A DNA stretch of 64,000 bases from Desulfoscipio sp. XC116 (GCF_039851975.1 NZ_CP156660.1:2795035-2859034), one strand, 5' to 3'. Shown: positions 42,233 to 51,389, numbered from the stretch's first letter. Made by a program: numbers and translations. The notes: generated by a model from the letters alone, not told the origin.

Positions 42233-45200
42233 TTATTTGTTATATATTCTATACAGGAACACGGCTGCTTCCGCCCTTGTGGTGTTGCCCTGCGGATTGA
42301 TCTTACCGCTGCTACCTACAATCAGTCCTTCCTTGACAACAGAGGCCACACCGTTCACGGCATAGGCTGCTACGAGGGACTTGTCGGCAAACTTGTCTAA
42401 ATCCGAAGCCGTACCCTGCGCTTCAATCTTTTTCAGCATTCTCAAGGCTCTTTCTGTCAATACCATCATGTCCTGCCTGGTGATGCTTGCATCAGGGCCG
42501 AATTTGTTGTCTCCCATGCCGCTGGTGATGCCGAGCTTTTTGGCCATGGCTATCTCTTTGTAGTAATAGGCATCGCTGCTTATATCATCGAAGTTCCCGT
42601 CAATCTTTGCATCAACACCCAGGGTTCTGACCAGGAAGTAGAGGAAGTCCGCCCTTGTAATGTTTGTTTGAGGGGCATATTCTGTTTCAGTTGCTCCCCT
42701 CAATATGCCTTTGGATGCAAGGACTTCGATCGCCTTCTTTGTCCAGGCTGTGTTTCCCAGGTCGTTAAATGACCTAGTAACAAATGTAACTGCGTACTGA
42801 CTGAAATGGGTGGTGGTAAAGGTGACTTTCCCGGTTGCAGGGTCATATCTTCCGTTGGGAACAGCTACCGCCTTGCCGCTACCGTCAATGTACCATACCG
42901 TAATGTGTTCGAGGTCTTTCAACTCCTCCGCTGTCGGCGTGTAGGGTACGATTATGGTCACAGGCGCACTTTCATTGCTCCATGAGGTTTGTTTCCCATC
43001 AATCTTCATGCTCAGTTCTATGACAGGCCGGTCGCCTATTTGAGCTTGTACTGCCGCATCCAGCTTGTTCCTGTCACCAGCGGCTATTGTTAGCGAGACT
43101 TTTTTCGTCCCGGCTGCATCTGACATGTTAAGCATGCTGCCCGACAGAGTTACTGCCGCAATATCCGTATTGATTTCAACCGTTTTTGTTACATATCCCG
43201 ATGTCAAAAAGCTGGCAGGCAGGATAGACTCATAAGCATTTGCCCCATCTATTTCAGGTATATCAACTCTTATTGCCTGAATCCCTTTATCATTTAACTT
43301 TGATTTATCAAATGCGACATTTAGCTGAGCTGCGTCTAGTTCCATTGAAGCGGTTCCGGTGCTGTTGTTCATTGTTACCGGTACATCCTCTATTACATTT
43401 GCACTGTCGTCCGACACCCGGACTGCCGCTTTCAGTTCCGGCGCAAAAGCGGGATTAGAGTTTCCGTTGTTATTTCCACTGCTGTGACTGGAGGAACCAC
43501 CGCCGCTTGGTTTTCTGTTAACTGTAACGACTGCCTCCCTGTTTGCAACCGCCACTCCATCCAAGGTGGCCGTCATGGTGTGTGTTTTACTACTGGAGCT
43601 TGTGTTTTGTGGAATGACAACACTTGCTGTCGCGTTTGTTTCACTATTGATGGTTGCTATCGCAGCTTCCGCACCGTCAAGAAGCACTTTGATCTCATGT
43701 CCTGAAAGATTGACACCTGTAATGGTGACTGTTGCATCGCCGCCGGAGTATGCCAGAGCGGACGGATTGGCGGAAATATCTGTTATGGCGGCTACGGCCA
43801 CGGTAAAGCTTCTGCTGTGCTCCGCAAGCTCATTATCGGCATTATCTTTAGCAATGCCGGCTTTAACCTCCAAAGCATAACTGCCGTTTAGGAAGCTATC
43901 CACTGGAGAGACGGTAATGATATGGGTTCCATTATCATAAGAAAGGGTGAAATCGTTAAAAACAGCGCCATCTTTTGTTATTTCAATTAAACCTATATCA
44001 TTAATATTAACGCTGGTTACTTCCTCACCACCGTCTGATTTATAAACGGCTTCACTAACAGTCATAGTAAGACTTTCAGGAGATGAAGCAAAGGTACAAT
44101 CAGCTGCAAAACCGAAGCTTATTACCGGAGGATTGGTATCCGGATTGCCCATCGTAGTGAAGCTATGACTGTTATCGGGGATCATAATATTTCCGGCAAT
44201 ATCTTCAAAGCTTGAAATCCCTATATTGTAATCGGTGCCATAGACCAAGCCCGACACAGTATATGTAATAGTTTTATTACCATCGCCCCATGTTCCGATA
44301 CCTGATAGTATTGCGCCATTGTCAATGGATACTGTGCCGGTGACTGCGGTATCCATCGGCTCATTAAAGGTTATGCTCAGCTCCGGTGCGTTTACAGATA
44401 CGTTATTATCATTGGGCAAAACCGCAGAAACAGTTGGAGGAACCGTGTCGCCGCCTGCCGGGTCATCAACGATTATTATAATTGTCTTTCTACCGTTATA
44501 GGTGATTGTGTCGTCAAAAGCAAGTTCGGCTGTTCCGGTGCTTATCGGTGTGAAAGTGATTTTGTTGCCTGATACGGTAAAGCTTGCTATGTTATCGCTG
44601 CCGCTTTGCAGCGTCACCGGACCCGCATCGAGAATATCCTCCAAAAGCATGATTCTGCCATCAACCGACTGGCCATCCGGTGTCATGGTAACCGTCCTGT
44701 CCTCGCCCACCGTCAGAGCAATGGTATCGGGAAGGTTACTCAGCGTAAGGGACTGACGGGTGGCGTAGTTTGTGTGGCCCTCTTCAGGGTGTATGTTGTC
44801 GCCGCCCGAGAACCCGCTGTAGACGCAAAGCTCCGGATCTCCTTCTACGAAAATTGCCTTGACGCCCTCCGTTTGGCTGGCAGCCGCACCATGGTACAGC
44901 ACGGTTTGGCTGATCGAGCCGAGCGACAAGCCATTGTCGCTCCCGCCTGTCACGCTGCCGCCCATCATGGACAGGCTGCCGGCATTGTTGATGCCGATTT
45001 CCGTGCCAAAGACCGTACCGCCCCAGATTTCCACCATGTCGCCAATATTGTTCGTCACAATGCCAGTGCCGGAGCCGCTTACATTGCCGCCGTGCATAGT
45101 AAGCTTGCCGCCTTCCCCGATCTCGATGCCATACGTGCTTTCGCCAGTCACCGCACCACCGTTTAAGTGCAGCATACCCGAGGCCAGCGTGCCTTTGCCG

Positions 45201-45574
45201 CCGGTGACGGTCGTTGTCTTTCCTTCGCTCTGGCTAACCGTAACAGTTGAGAACGGAAGAACGCTGATGCCGCAACCGCTCTCACTATCACCGCCCAGAA
45301 CAGATGCGCCATCGATCGTCACGGTCGAGCTTTGGGACAGCAATAGGCCGCAGCCGGAGGCTGAGGACGACGCGTCGACGCTGCCGCCGGTGATCTCCAC
45401 ATCGCAATGATTTTCAGCTTTGACGCCGATTTCCGTTCCTTTTACGGTACCGTCTTCGATGGTAAGCAACGTACTCTGTCCGCTCGCACCCTCTATGTAG
45501 ACACCGGTGCGGCTGATGTTGACGGATTCTCCGCACTGACCTGCCACTGCCGTTCCGGTAATGAGGACCTGCAA
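42233..45574 (-). CDS. S-layer-homology surface protein, 5'-truncated
   Basis: About 1113 residues. The first 250 form beta-helix-like repeats (GVYIEGASGQSTLLTIEDG, GGSVTGGSDNGLSLG), then SbsA-type Ig-like domains (SAVLPNDNNVSVNAPELSIT, FNEPMDTAVTGTVSI), an IPT-like region, a Ser/Gly/Asn-rich linker, and a C-terminal block of three SLH repeats (FNDLGNTAWTKKAIEVLASK, ITRADFLYFLVRTLGV, NTTRAEAAVFLYRIYNK) that binds secondary wall polymer. There is no signal peptide: the frame begins TTG, one codon after a stop, in the middle of a repeat. The 5' end is therefore missing and the protein probably is not exported. Confidence 0.8.
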   Translation of the reverse strand: MQVLITGTAVAGQCGESVNISRTGVYIEGASGQSTLLTIEDGTVKGTEIGVKAENHCDVEITGGSVDASSSASGCGLLLSQSSTVTIDGASVLGGDSESGCGISVLPFSTVTVSQSEGKTTTVTGGKGTLASGMLHLNGGAVTGESTYGIEIGEGGKLTMHGGNVSGSGTGIVTNNIGDMVEIWGGTVFGTEIGINNAGSLSMMGGSVTGGSDNGLSLGSISQTVLYHGAAASQTEGVKAIFVEGDPELCVYSGFSGGDNIHPEEGHTNYATRQSLTLSNLPDTIALTVGEDRTVTMTPDGQSVDGRIMLLEDILDAGPVTLQSGSDNIASFTVSGNKITFTPISTGTAELAFDDTITYNGRKTIIIIVDDPAGGDTVPPTVSAVLPNDNNVSVNAPELSITFNEPMDTAVTGTVSIDNGAILSGIGTWGDGNKTITYTVSGLVYGTDYNIGISSFEDIAGNIMIPDNSHSFTTMGNPDTNPPVISFGFAADCTFASSPESLTMTVSEAVYKSDGGEEVTSVNINDIGLIEITKDGAVFNDFTLSYDNGTHIITVSPVDSFLNGSYALEVKAGIAKDNADNELAEHSRSFTVAVAAITDISANPSALAYSGGDATVTITGVNLSGHEIKVLLDGAEAAIATINSETNATASVVIPQNTSSSSKTHTMTATLDGVAVANREAVVTVNRKPSGGGSSSHSSGNNNGNSNPAFAPELKAAVRVSDDSANVIEDVPVTMNNSTGTASMELDAAQLNVAFDKSKLNDKGIQAIRVDIPEIDGANAYESILPASFLTSGYVTKTVEINTDIAAVTLSGSMLNMSDAAGTKKVSLTIAAGDRNKLDAAVQAQIGDRPVIELSMKIDGKQTSWSNESAPVTIIVPYTPTAEELKDLEHITVWYIDGSGKAVAVPNGRYDPATGKVTFTTTHFSQYAVTFVTRSFNDLGNTAWTKKAIEVLASKGILRGATETEYAPQTNITRADFLYFLVRTLGVDAKIDGNFDDISSDAYYYKEIAMAKKLGITSGMGDNKFGPDASITRQDMMVLTERALRMLKKIEAQGTASDLDKFADKSLVAAYAVNGVASVVKEGLIVGSSGKINPQGNTTRAEAAVFLYRIYNK

Positions 45575-45595
45575 TTTTTAATTATTTCGGACATC

Positions 45596-46033
45596 CTACA
45601 CCAAGACCACAATATCTGTTTTTGGGTCTCCTTTAGAATAAAATTTGATATTCCATTCTTCTTTGTCTTCGGCTGTCTTAAAATTTATATTGCTACCGAC
45701 TTTAGTGGCGTTCTTATCTATAGGAAACCATGAGGGTATCCATTTAGGTTTTTCAAGATATTCTACTGTCCTGAAGTACCTCCATAAAAATTGTTTTCAG
45801 ATTAAAAATTTCTTTTTGATTAGCTTTTCTACCAATAGGGCCACATAGGTTTTTGCCCCTTCGGGGATGTCCGGGGACTTTTGACCGCCGTTTACAACGA
45901 CTTCATACCCTTGAAATTTTCCCGTAAGGGTTGCAGAACCCATATCCTCCATTATCATCGTGTTTTCATTTTCCAATTCCCAGAGTTCTGCATACTCCTT
46001 TATTACCTCTTTCGCTGTACAGGTGGTTGCTAT
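45596..46033 (-). pseudogene. Unrecognised gene remnant with an in-frame TGA
   Basis: Reading the minus strand from 46033, one frame encodes AKEVIKEYAELWELENENT, then GSATLTGKFQGYEVVVNGG and EGAKTYVALLVEKLIKKKFL, a TGA at 45797-45799, and in the same frame WRYFRTVEYLEKPKWIPSWF and EEWNIKFYSKGDPKTDIVV before TAG at 45596. The frame has no start codon at its 5' end. Both halves look coding. I do not recognise the family. It lies directly upstream of the truncated S-layer gene. Confidence 0.5.
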
Positions 46034-46068
46034 TTATACCATTTAGGAATTTACATTTACTTTTGGTC

Positions 46069-46557
46069 TTAAATTGTGAACACGACGACTCCGTGTGTTA
46101 TTTTGCCGTCATCATCAGAAATAGAAAAGACAATTGCTCTTTCAAAGTTTTTGGAGAGCGATTCAGTTCCCTGTTCTATTCCTGAAAATATGGCAAGTGG
46201 ATTTTTTAAGTTTTCCAAAAAGAAGGTTTTTCCGGTAAAAGCCTGCCTTGTTGCATTCATCAGCTGTAGGTTATCGGAATTGTGTTCATAAATATTGCAT
46301 TTGCCCTCAGCTAAATCCTTATATCTCATTTTTGTTTCCTTAATAAGAGCATTGTTTGCCGCTACCAGTGTTCCCTGCTGTGTAAATACCGCAATGGGAT
46401 ACGGGCAGTAATCAATGATCTGGTGAAATAAGCCTTCATTAGAGGTAAGCATCTGGAATTTCTTAATCATATGGTCCTGAAAGGCTACTTTTTCTTCCAG
46501 CATTTTCTGGATTTCCATCAATTCTGCAAGCAGCTGTTCCTTTGTTTTTTCACCCAA
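46069..46557 (-). CDS. PAS-domain protein, short
   Basis: About 162 residues. An N-terminal coiled coil (EQLLAELMEIQKMLEEKV) is followed by a PAS domain: HQIIDYCPYPIAVFTQQGTL, VAANNALIKETKMRY, and FERAIVFSISDDDG. It resembles the PAS part of the two AraC-type regulators upstream on the same strand but has no DNA-binding domain. I favour the TTG at 46557, with AGAAAGGAG 8 nt upstream, over the ATG at 46587. Its upstream region shares sequence with the region downstream of the second AraC gene, so it arose in the same duplication. It may be a sensor partner or a decaying paralogue. Confidence 0.65.
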   Translation of the reverse strand: MGEKTKEQLLAELMEIQKMLEEKVAFQDHMIKKFQMLTSNEGLFHQIIDYCPYPIAVFTQQGTLVAANNALIKETKMRYKDLAEGKCNIYEHNSDNLQLMNATRQAFTGKTFFLENLKNPLAIFSGIEQGTESLSKNFERAIVFSISDDDGKITHGVVVFTI

Positions 46558-46623
46558 AAGGACACTCTCCTTTCTGAGTAGTTTCATTTTAATTTTAGGG
46601 AAAAGCCGCTTACAAGGATAGGT

Positions 46624-46659
46624 GATATAAGACCGTTATCAGTAAGAAAAATACCATTT
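46624..46659 (-). repeat. Duplicated segment after the first PAS-AraC gene
   Basis: A 36-bp stretch containing ACCGTTATCAGTAAG recurs with one mismatch at 47806-47841, in each case between the 3' end of a PAS-AraC gene and the next region. Weaker similarity extends about 30 nt further. Confidence 0.75.
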
Positions 46660-46671
46660 GAGGAAAATAAA

Positions 46672-46709
46672 AAAACAGTCCCTCGGAAACGCTTCTGAAA
46701 GACTGTTTT
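46672..46709 (-). terminator. Terminator of the first PAS-AraC gene
   Basis: On the minus strand AAAACAGTC (46701-46709) pairs with GACTGTTTT (46672-46680), 9 bp perfect, followed by TTATTTT. It begins about 19 nt after the gene's stop. The second PAS-AraC gene has a degenerate version at 47855-47890. Confidence 0.7.
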
Positions 46710-46727
46710 CATCTTAATGGGAACCGA

Positions 46728-47507
46728 TTATTTTTTATATGCCTTACTCCGGTATTGGGAAGGAGAAAAACCGACCCTTTCTTTAAAAACCTTTGCAAAA
46801 TGACCGCTGTAGTCCACGCCACAAGCGGCAAATATCTGTGCAACGGAAAGGGCGGAATCGGATAATTTTTCTTTGATTTTGCTTATTTTTAGGTTTATAT
46901 AATAGTCATGGGGTGTCATGCCAATATGTTTTTTGAACAGTCTCACAAAATGCGTCCCGCTAAGACCTGCCGCCTTCGCGGTTTCTTTTACATCAAAGGA
47001 GTCTAGCCAGTGATTTTCCATGTATTCCTTCGCCTTCGCAATTTCATCCTTATATCGGTATATCCGCCGGTTTATGAGAAGCACCGCCACGAAGAATGCT
47101 TTCCTGTCCGCAGTAGGAATAGGAAAAAGTGTAATGTCCTGGTATACAGCCTCTACGTTGAAATCCTGTATTCCATGCAGTGCCGCGATATCCTCCAGTG
47201 GCACCCGGATATCCTGAAGAATCACGGTCTCACCCCGGAAAGCCCGTTTTATATCATCCATTATACCTGCTTTGATAATAAAAGGTTCTTTTAATACGTT
47301 AAATTTACCAATAACCTCCTCCGGCCCGTGAATATTGAACTCGTTCAGCATTGCCCGGTTGACCATCACTGCTTTTCCGTCGGAAGTGTAAATCAGGATA
47401 GGATATGGAAAAAATTCTATGATCTTTGCAAGAAGCTCTTCATTTCCAGAAACGGCCTGAGATGACTCTATGGCATCATGCTGCATGCCTTTTATGGTAT
47501 CCTTCAT
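46728..47507 (-). CDS. PAS-AraC transcriptional regulator, copy 1
   Basis: About 259 residues from MKDTIKGMQHDAIE (ATG 47507, GGGGGAG upstream; a TTG five codons earlier opens the frame). Residues 25-150 form a PAS domain (ELLAKIIEFFPYPILIYTSD, AVYQDITLFPI, INRRIYRYKDEI). The C-terminal 100 residues are an AraC DNA-binding domain with two HTHs: VKETAKAAGLSGTHFVRLFK and VAQIFAACGVDYSGHFAKVF, ending FKERVGFSPSQYR. PAS-sensing AraC regulators usually control genes nearby. It is a close paralogue of the gene at 47.9 kb. Confidence 0.88.
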   Translation of the reverse strand: MKDTIKGMQHDAIESSQAVSGNEELLAKIIEFFPYPILIYTSDGKAVMVNRAMLNEFNIHGPEEVIGKFNVLKEPFIIKAGIMDDIKRAFRGETVILQDIRVPLEDIAALHGIQDFNVEAVYQDITLFPIPTADRKAFFVAVLLINRRIYRYKDEIAKAKEYMENHWLDSFDVKETAKAAGLSGTHFVRLFKKHIGMTPHDYYINLKISKIKEKLSDSALSVAQIFAACGVDYSGHFAKVFKERVGFSPSQYRSKAYKK

Positions 47508-47633
47508 GTACCTCTCCCCCAATTCAAACAGTATGATTATACAATATTATACAACTTATGTAATATCAAATAATTGCGCTCTTTTAAGGCTACAAGCATT
47601 TTAGCAAATAGAAATGCTAACGGAAAGCATAAA

Positions 47634-47649
47634 AGGAGCTTTCGCTCCT
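47634..47649 (-). terminator. Short hairpin in the spacer between the PAS-AraC genes
   Basis: On the minus strand AGGAGC, GNRA loop GAAA, GCTCCT, then TTTAT. A second stem AGCATTT/AAATGCT lies next to it near 47597-47620. The 380-bp spacer 47523-47906 otherwise holds only the duplicated segment at 47806. Confidence 0.5.
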
Positions 47650-47805
47650 CTTACACCGTTTTGGATAATTTTCAATTCCCGCGTTGCTTCCGATTCTCTT
47701 AATTATCAGCTTTATAGCAAATATGGCAATAAAGCAAAGCACTTTTTTCAAAAAAATCCCTCCGTTTCTTTTAATTTTAAGGAAAATAAAATCGGGGAGA
47801 TAGGG

Positions 47806-47841
47806 GATATATGACCGTTATCAGTAAGAAAAATACCATTT
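47806..47841 (-). repeat. Duplicated segment after the second PAS-AraC gene
   Basis: This segment is the partner of 46624-46659. It lies 65 nt downstream of the stop of the second PAS-AraC gene, which is the same relative place as its partner, showing that gene plus 3' flank were duplicated together. Confidence 0.75.
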
Positions 47842-47906
47842 AGAAAAACAAAAGCAGCCCTTTGAAAATACCCCCAAAAAGCCTACTTCATCTTAATGAG
47901 AAACGA

Positions 47907-48686
47907 CTATTTTTGCTTGAGCATATTCCGGTATTGGGAAGGCGTATATCCAATACTTTTCTTAAATACCATGGCAAAATGACCGTTGTAATCTACACCG
48001 CAAGCAGCAAAAGCCTGGGATATAGAAAAATTGGAGTCTGATAATTTCTCTTTGATTTTGTTCATTTTAAAATTTATGTAATAGTCATGAGGTGTCATGC
48101 CTGTATGCTTTTTAAACAGCCGGATAAAGTGCGTTTTGCTTAAGCCTGCTACGTTGGCTGCACTATTGTTATCATACGGCTCCATCCAATGGGTTTCAAT
48201 GTGTTCTTTTGCTCGAATGATTTCATTCACATGGCGGTACACCCTTCTTGGATAAAGAAACGCTACCACAAAAGCCAGCCGCTCTTGAGAATCCTTAATT
48301 GGGAAGATCGTAATATCATGATAAATAGCCTCCAGGTCACAATCATTGATTCCATATCGTTCAAATACGTCTTCAATTGGGGCTCGAATATCACTAAAAA
48401 AAACGGTTTCACCCTGGAAAGCCCTTTTTACCTCATCCATATACCCCATAGCCTGAATGGATGAGTCTTTCAGTAAATTGTATTTGCCAATCACCATATC
48501 TGCACTTGGGATATTGAATTCTTTTAAGGCGGCCTGATTGACCAACACGGATATCCCCTCCGGATTAAAAACTTCAATTTGGAAAGGACATAATTCAATG
48601 ATTTTTGCAAGAAGCACTTCATTCTTAAAAGCAGATTGAAACGACTCTATAATACTGCTCTGTTTTTCCTGTATGGTATCCTTCAC
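47907..48686 (-). CDS. PAS-AraC transcriptional regulator, copy 2
   Basis: About 259 residues from GTG at 48686 (VKDTIQEKQSSIIESF), chosen by alignment with copy 1 and GAGAGG 7 nt upstream. PAS domain: VLLAKIIELCPFQIEVFNPE, AIYHDITIFPI. AraC domain: NVAGLSKTHFIRLFKKHTG, AACGVDYNGHFAMVFKKSI. It is about half identical to copy 1 and has the same length, so the duplication is not very recent at the protein level, although the 3' flank is still close to identical. Its upstream region is the end of a broken Fic gene. Confidence 0.88.
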   Translation of the reverse strand: MKDTIQEKQSSIIESFQSAFKNEVLLAKIIELCPFQIEVFNPEGISVLVNQAALKEFNIPSADMVIGKYNLLKDSSIQAMGYMDEVKRAFQGETVFFSDIRAPIEDVFERYGINDCDLEAIYHDITIFPIKDSQERLAFVVAFLYPRRVYRHVNEIIRAKEHIETHWMEPYDNNSAANVAGLSKTHFIRLFKKHTGMTPHDYYINFKMNKIKEKLSDSNFSISQAFAACGVDYNGHFAMVFKKSIGYTPSQYRNMLKQK

Positions 48687-48719
48687 GCGATTCCCTCTCA
48701 TTCGTAATACCGTTTGAGT

Positions 48720-48903
48720 TTATTCCTCTGAAATGTTGTCTTCCTGCTCGTAGTAGTAGGAATAAGTCTACGCCTTTCATAAAGACCTCACGGTCGTTAA
48801 TTTTATCGGTTAAAGCCGATTTCAATAAGGCTTTCATTTGTGCCGGACTTGAAACGCCTTTCTCCATAGCGGAGAGGTAGTCTTTCTTGTTGATTTTACT
48901 CCA
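48720..48903 (-). pseudogene. C-terminal remnant of a Fic-family protein
   Basis: In the frame that leaves the 48834-50507 gene, the minus strand encodes WSKINKKDYLSAMEKGVSS, then ALTDKINDREVFMKGVD and, after a one-base shift, YSYYYEQEDNISEE and a stop at 48720. This is the C-terminal end of Fic/cell-filamentation proteins (pattern DKINDREVYMKGID..YYYE). The catalytic HPFxxGNGR part is absent. The fragment is joined directly to the 3' end of an unrelated gene, so a deletion fused two genes. Confidence 0.7.
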
Positions 48904-50507
48904 AGAACATTCGCCGCGCGTTTTTTCCCATCGGGTGCGGTGAATTTGAACCGGGTAGTCACACTACCCAGTTGATTGTTTTCACGCTTCAACTTTGCTT
49001 TGAGGTTTTTTATTTTATCCAGCGGAAATGGCGCGTTATCAACAGAATGGTATTCAATACTTTCTATTTGCGCAATAGTCTCATGGTTATCCTTCCCGGC
49101 CGGAACAACAACATAGTCCTCTGCTTTGAAATTATCGTCATCGGTCAGATAACAATATGTTTTTCCGTAATCATCAAACTTCACGTTGCAAAAAATGTAA
49201 TCCGTCTGCTTGCGCAGTGGTTTTCCATGCACTGCCGGGTCAAGAATTTCGCCCATTCCGTAAAAGCACATAAAATCAAACACTGTTTCCGCAGAAGCTG
49301 AAAAGTCATCGGGAAGTCCATTTTTATCAAAGGTGCCGGTCAGGACTTTTTGTTCGCCGTACAGGTAGTCAACCGTGATTTTATAGTCCTTTGTTTCAAG
49401 CGGATTGATGATAACATCAGGAGGATTCCCTTTGGTATGCGCAAAAAACTTATCCGCATCAATATCATCCAAAAGCGCTGTAACGCCTTCCTCAACATGA
49501 TATTTTCTTGACACCTGACAGCCACTGCCGATATTTTGAATATGCTCCAAAACCTCGCTTTTTCTGTCTATGGTAATGTGTTCGCTATAATCCCATGTTG
49601 CATACTCCCAAGTCGAACCTTCGGGTATGAAGCCGGGCTTAATCTTCGTTATGCGGTGATAGTCAACCGCGATTCTTTCAATTCTGTCTGACTTCGCCAT
49701 GCCGTCAAAGACGAGCAGTTCCGGCATTTCAAGATTGAACCGAATGGTGTCAGATAAATTGTCCAGTTCATCAGAGCAACCGGTACAAAGAGAGCCTCGG
49801 AAATGATATGATACATTCTCTGTGTTCGTAATTGTCATTTCCCAGTCGCCAACATCAGCGGCAAATGCCACATCGTATTCATCAGAAAAGTAATCACCGA
49901 CAATTTTCAAAATATAAGCGGCTTTTTCGGCTTCAATTTCGAAGTTCCTTGTGCAGGTCTTGATATGTTTCGTTCCATCACCATAAGCATATGCAGAGAA
50001 AAACACTCTCCCGTCTGCCATAATGGAAAGACGCTGTTCAATTTCGTCGTCAGGCAATGGGCGCGGGCCAAAGCAGACATTGTTGGAGGTTATCAATAGT
50101 TTTTGGGTGACTCCTTTAAAAATAAACGAACTTGCTTCGCCATCTCCCGACAGGCGTTCCAGTCTGCCAAGCGCCGTAATAAACCACGACCTATTCTCAA
50201 ATGAAAGAATATCCTCGCCGGGACCCGCCCAATGTGTAAAATACCGCCACCGCGAAAAAAGGGCGCAGCCAAGGAGATGAATATCGTCGATACTATCAAT
50301 TATCTTATCAAGTTCACGATAGTCGCTGAAAGCCTTCATGTCGGGATATGCGGTTTCAAAGGCTTTTCCACAGTCCATTTCAAAGCCAAGCGAAAAGCAC
50401 TCGTCGGCGAAAGCAGGGTCTTCAACTTCATGAGACACAGTTTTTATGTCTCGGAATTTGTCAAACCATTTCACTGCAAACGCATTAACATCTTCATTTG
50501 CGGGCAT
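48834..50507 (-). CDS. Large hypothetical protein
   Basis: A 557-residue soluble protein that I cannot place in a known family. It is acidic, with no signal peptide, membrane segment or obvious catalytic motif. The second half has WDYSEHITIDRKSEVLEHIQ and LTDDDNFKAEDYVVVPAGKD followed by IAQIESIEYHSVDNAPFPLD, a wording I associate with uncharacterised clostridial proteins. The last 25 or so residues (ANVLGVKSTRKTTSPLWRKA) are out-of-frame Fic sequence, so the original C-terminus is lost or extended. It follows the HD-domain gene by 14 nt and is probably co-transcribed with it. Confidence 0.55.
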   Translation of the reverse strand: MPANEDVNAFAVKWFDKFRDIKTVSHEVEDPAFADECFSLGFEMDCGKAFETAYPDMKAFSDYRELDKIIDSIDDIHLLGCALFSRWRYFTHWAGPGEDILSFENRSWFITALGRLERLSGDGEASSFIFKGVTQKLLITSNNVCFGPRPLPDDEIEQRLSIMADGRVFFSAYAYGDGTKHIKTCTRNFEIEAEKAAYILKIVGDYFSDEYDVAFAADVGDWEMTITNTENVSYHFRGSLCTGCSDELDNLSDTIRFNLEMPELLVFDGMAKSDRIERIAVDYHRITKIKPGFIPEGSTWEYATWDYSEHITIDRKSEVLEHIQNIGSGCQVSRKYHVEEGVTALLDDIDADKFFAHTKGNPPDVIINPLETKDYKITVDYLYGEQKVLTGTFDKNGLPDDFSASAETVFDFMCFYGMGEILDPAVHGKPLRKQTDYIFCNVKFDDYGKTYCYLTDDDNFKAEDYVVVPAGKDNHETIAQIESIEYHSVDNAPFPLDKIKNLKAKLKRENNQLGSVTTRFKFTAPDGKKRAANVLGVKSTRKTTSPLWRKAFQVRHK

Positions 50508-50521
50508 AATTCCATCCCCTC

Positions 50522-51139
50522 TTAAGCGTCATTGTCGTGACGCCCTGAATCCGTTTGTCTCTCGTCGGTAATATCCTTAAATCCACCGCCGAAAAACCAA
50601 CCGTGTGCCTCTATAAAACGGATGAACATATCGCAAAACTGATCGCTCGATATGGCGGGATGAATTTCGGCGACTCCGTTAATCTCTACCAAACGGCAGT
50701 TCGGAATTGCGTCGGCATACGGCAAGGCGTCTGAAATCCGGTCGGCGGCCAGTTTGTATTTTTGAACCCGCGCTTCATCTTCTTCACTTGGATTTTGGAT
50801 ACGGGTCAGATCCATATTATCAATTAAATCCGCAAGTTTCACACGGCAGGCAAGTTCGTTTTGCAAAACACGACTGATGAAATCATCATAAGATTCGCCT
50901 TTTCGCTTTGTCAAACAATCCAGAGCAGCGATAATCTCATCGCCAAATCCCCGCGATTTTAAATCCTCAAGGGTAATATTCGTATCCTCTATCACATCGT
51001 GTAACACAGCGCAAATCTTCTCGGCTTCACTTTCGCAATTCATCATCACCCGGAGCGGATGCAAAATATATGGATGGCCCCCTTTGTCGACCTGCCCGTC
51101 ATGTGCCTTCGCGGCGATCGCAATCGCTTTGTTCAACAT
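50522..51139 (-). CDS. HD-domain protein (SpoT/MESH-like hydrolase domain)
   Basis: About 205 residues. The HD superfamily motifs are H in AKAHDGQVDKGGHPYILHPL (residues 11-30), HD in AVLHDVIEDTNI near 45, and VKLADLIDNMDL near 100. This spacing is that of the (p)ppGpp hydrolase domain of RelA/SpoT enzymes, here as a stand-alone protein with a 70-residue C-terminal extension ending in AHGWFFGGGFKDI. It might be a small alarmone hydrolase. The AT-rich region before it starts a block of transposon debris. Confidence 0.75.
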   Translation of the reverse strand: MLNKAIAIAAKAHDGQVDKGGHPYILHPLRVMMNCESEAEKICAVLHDVIEDTNITLEDLKSRGFGDEIIAALDCLTKRKGESYDDFISRVLQNELACRVKLADLIDNMDLTRIQNPSEEDEARVQKYKLAADRISDALPYADAIPNCRLVEINGVAEIHPAISSDQFCDMFIRFIEAHGWFFGGGFKDITDERQTDSGRHDNDA

Positions 51140-51225
51140 ATAAATTTCCTCCCTTGCCTAAATCAAGCGTCCCGTGCTTTTTAAGCCACGAAGCAAAAAC
51201 AGCCTGTCATTGTTCGCCGGGACTT

Positions 51226-51346
51226 CAAACCACTGACGAAATACTGCGCCTTCAGATCTTAGAATGCATCCGCCAGAGAATTAATGTACACTATCGCTTA
51301 CCGTGCCTTGAGAAAGACGAAATTGACGCTTATATCCTTCATCACC
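51226..51346 (+). pseudogene. Remnant of an ExeA/TniB-like transposition ATPase
   Basis: The plus strand encodes EILRLQILECIRQRINVHYR then LPCLEKDEIDAYILHH. The pattern LRQRINVRYxLxPLxxxExxxYIxHH is the C-terminal helical part of AAA ATPases that accompany DDE transposases. A frameshift separates it from LFAGTSN-like sequence just upstream. Only the C-terminal end survives. It is followed by a terminator and an array of short repeats, as at a transposon end. Confidence 0.6.
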
Positions 51347-51389
51347 CAAGGCGCGCTCCATGTGAATTTGGCATGGAGCGCCTTGTTTT
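51347..51389 (+). terminator. Terminator after the ATPase remnant
   Basis: CAAGGCGCGCTCCATG (51347-51362) pairs with CATGGAGCGCCTTG (51372-51385), leaving a two-base bulge and a 9-nt loop, followed by TTTTC. Strong plus-strand rho-independent shape. Confidence 0.7.

Noticed and set aside
44606-45410. Plus-strand ORFs of 186 and 183 codons opposite the S-layer gene
   Set aside because: They mirror the repetitive S-layer coding sequence and have no start signals.
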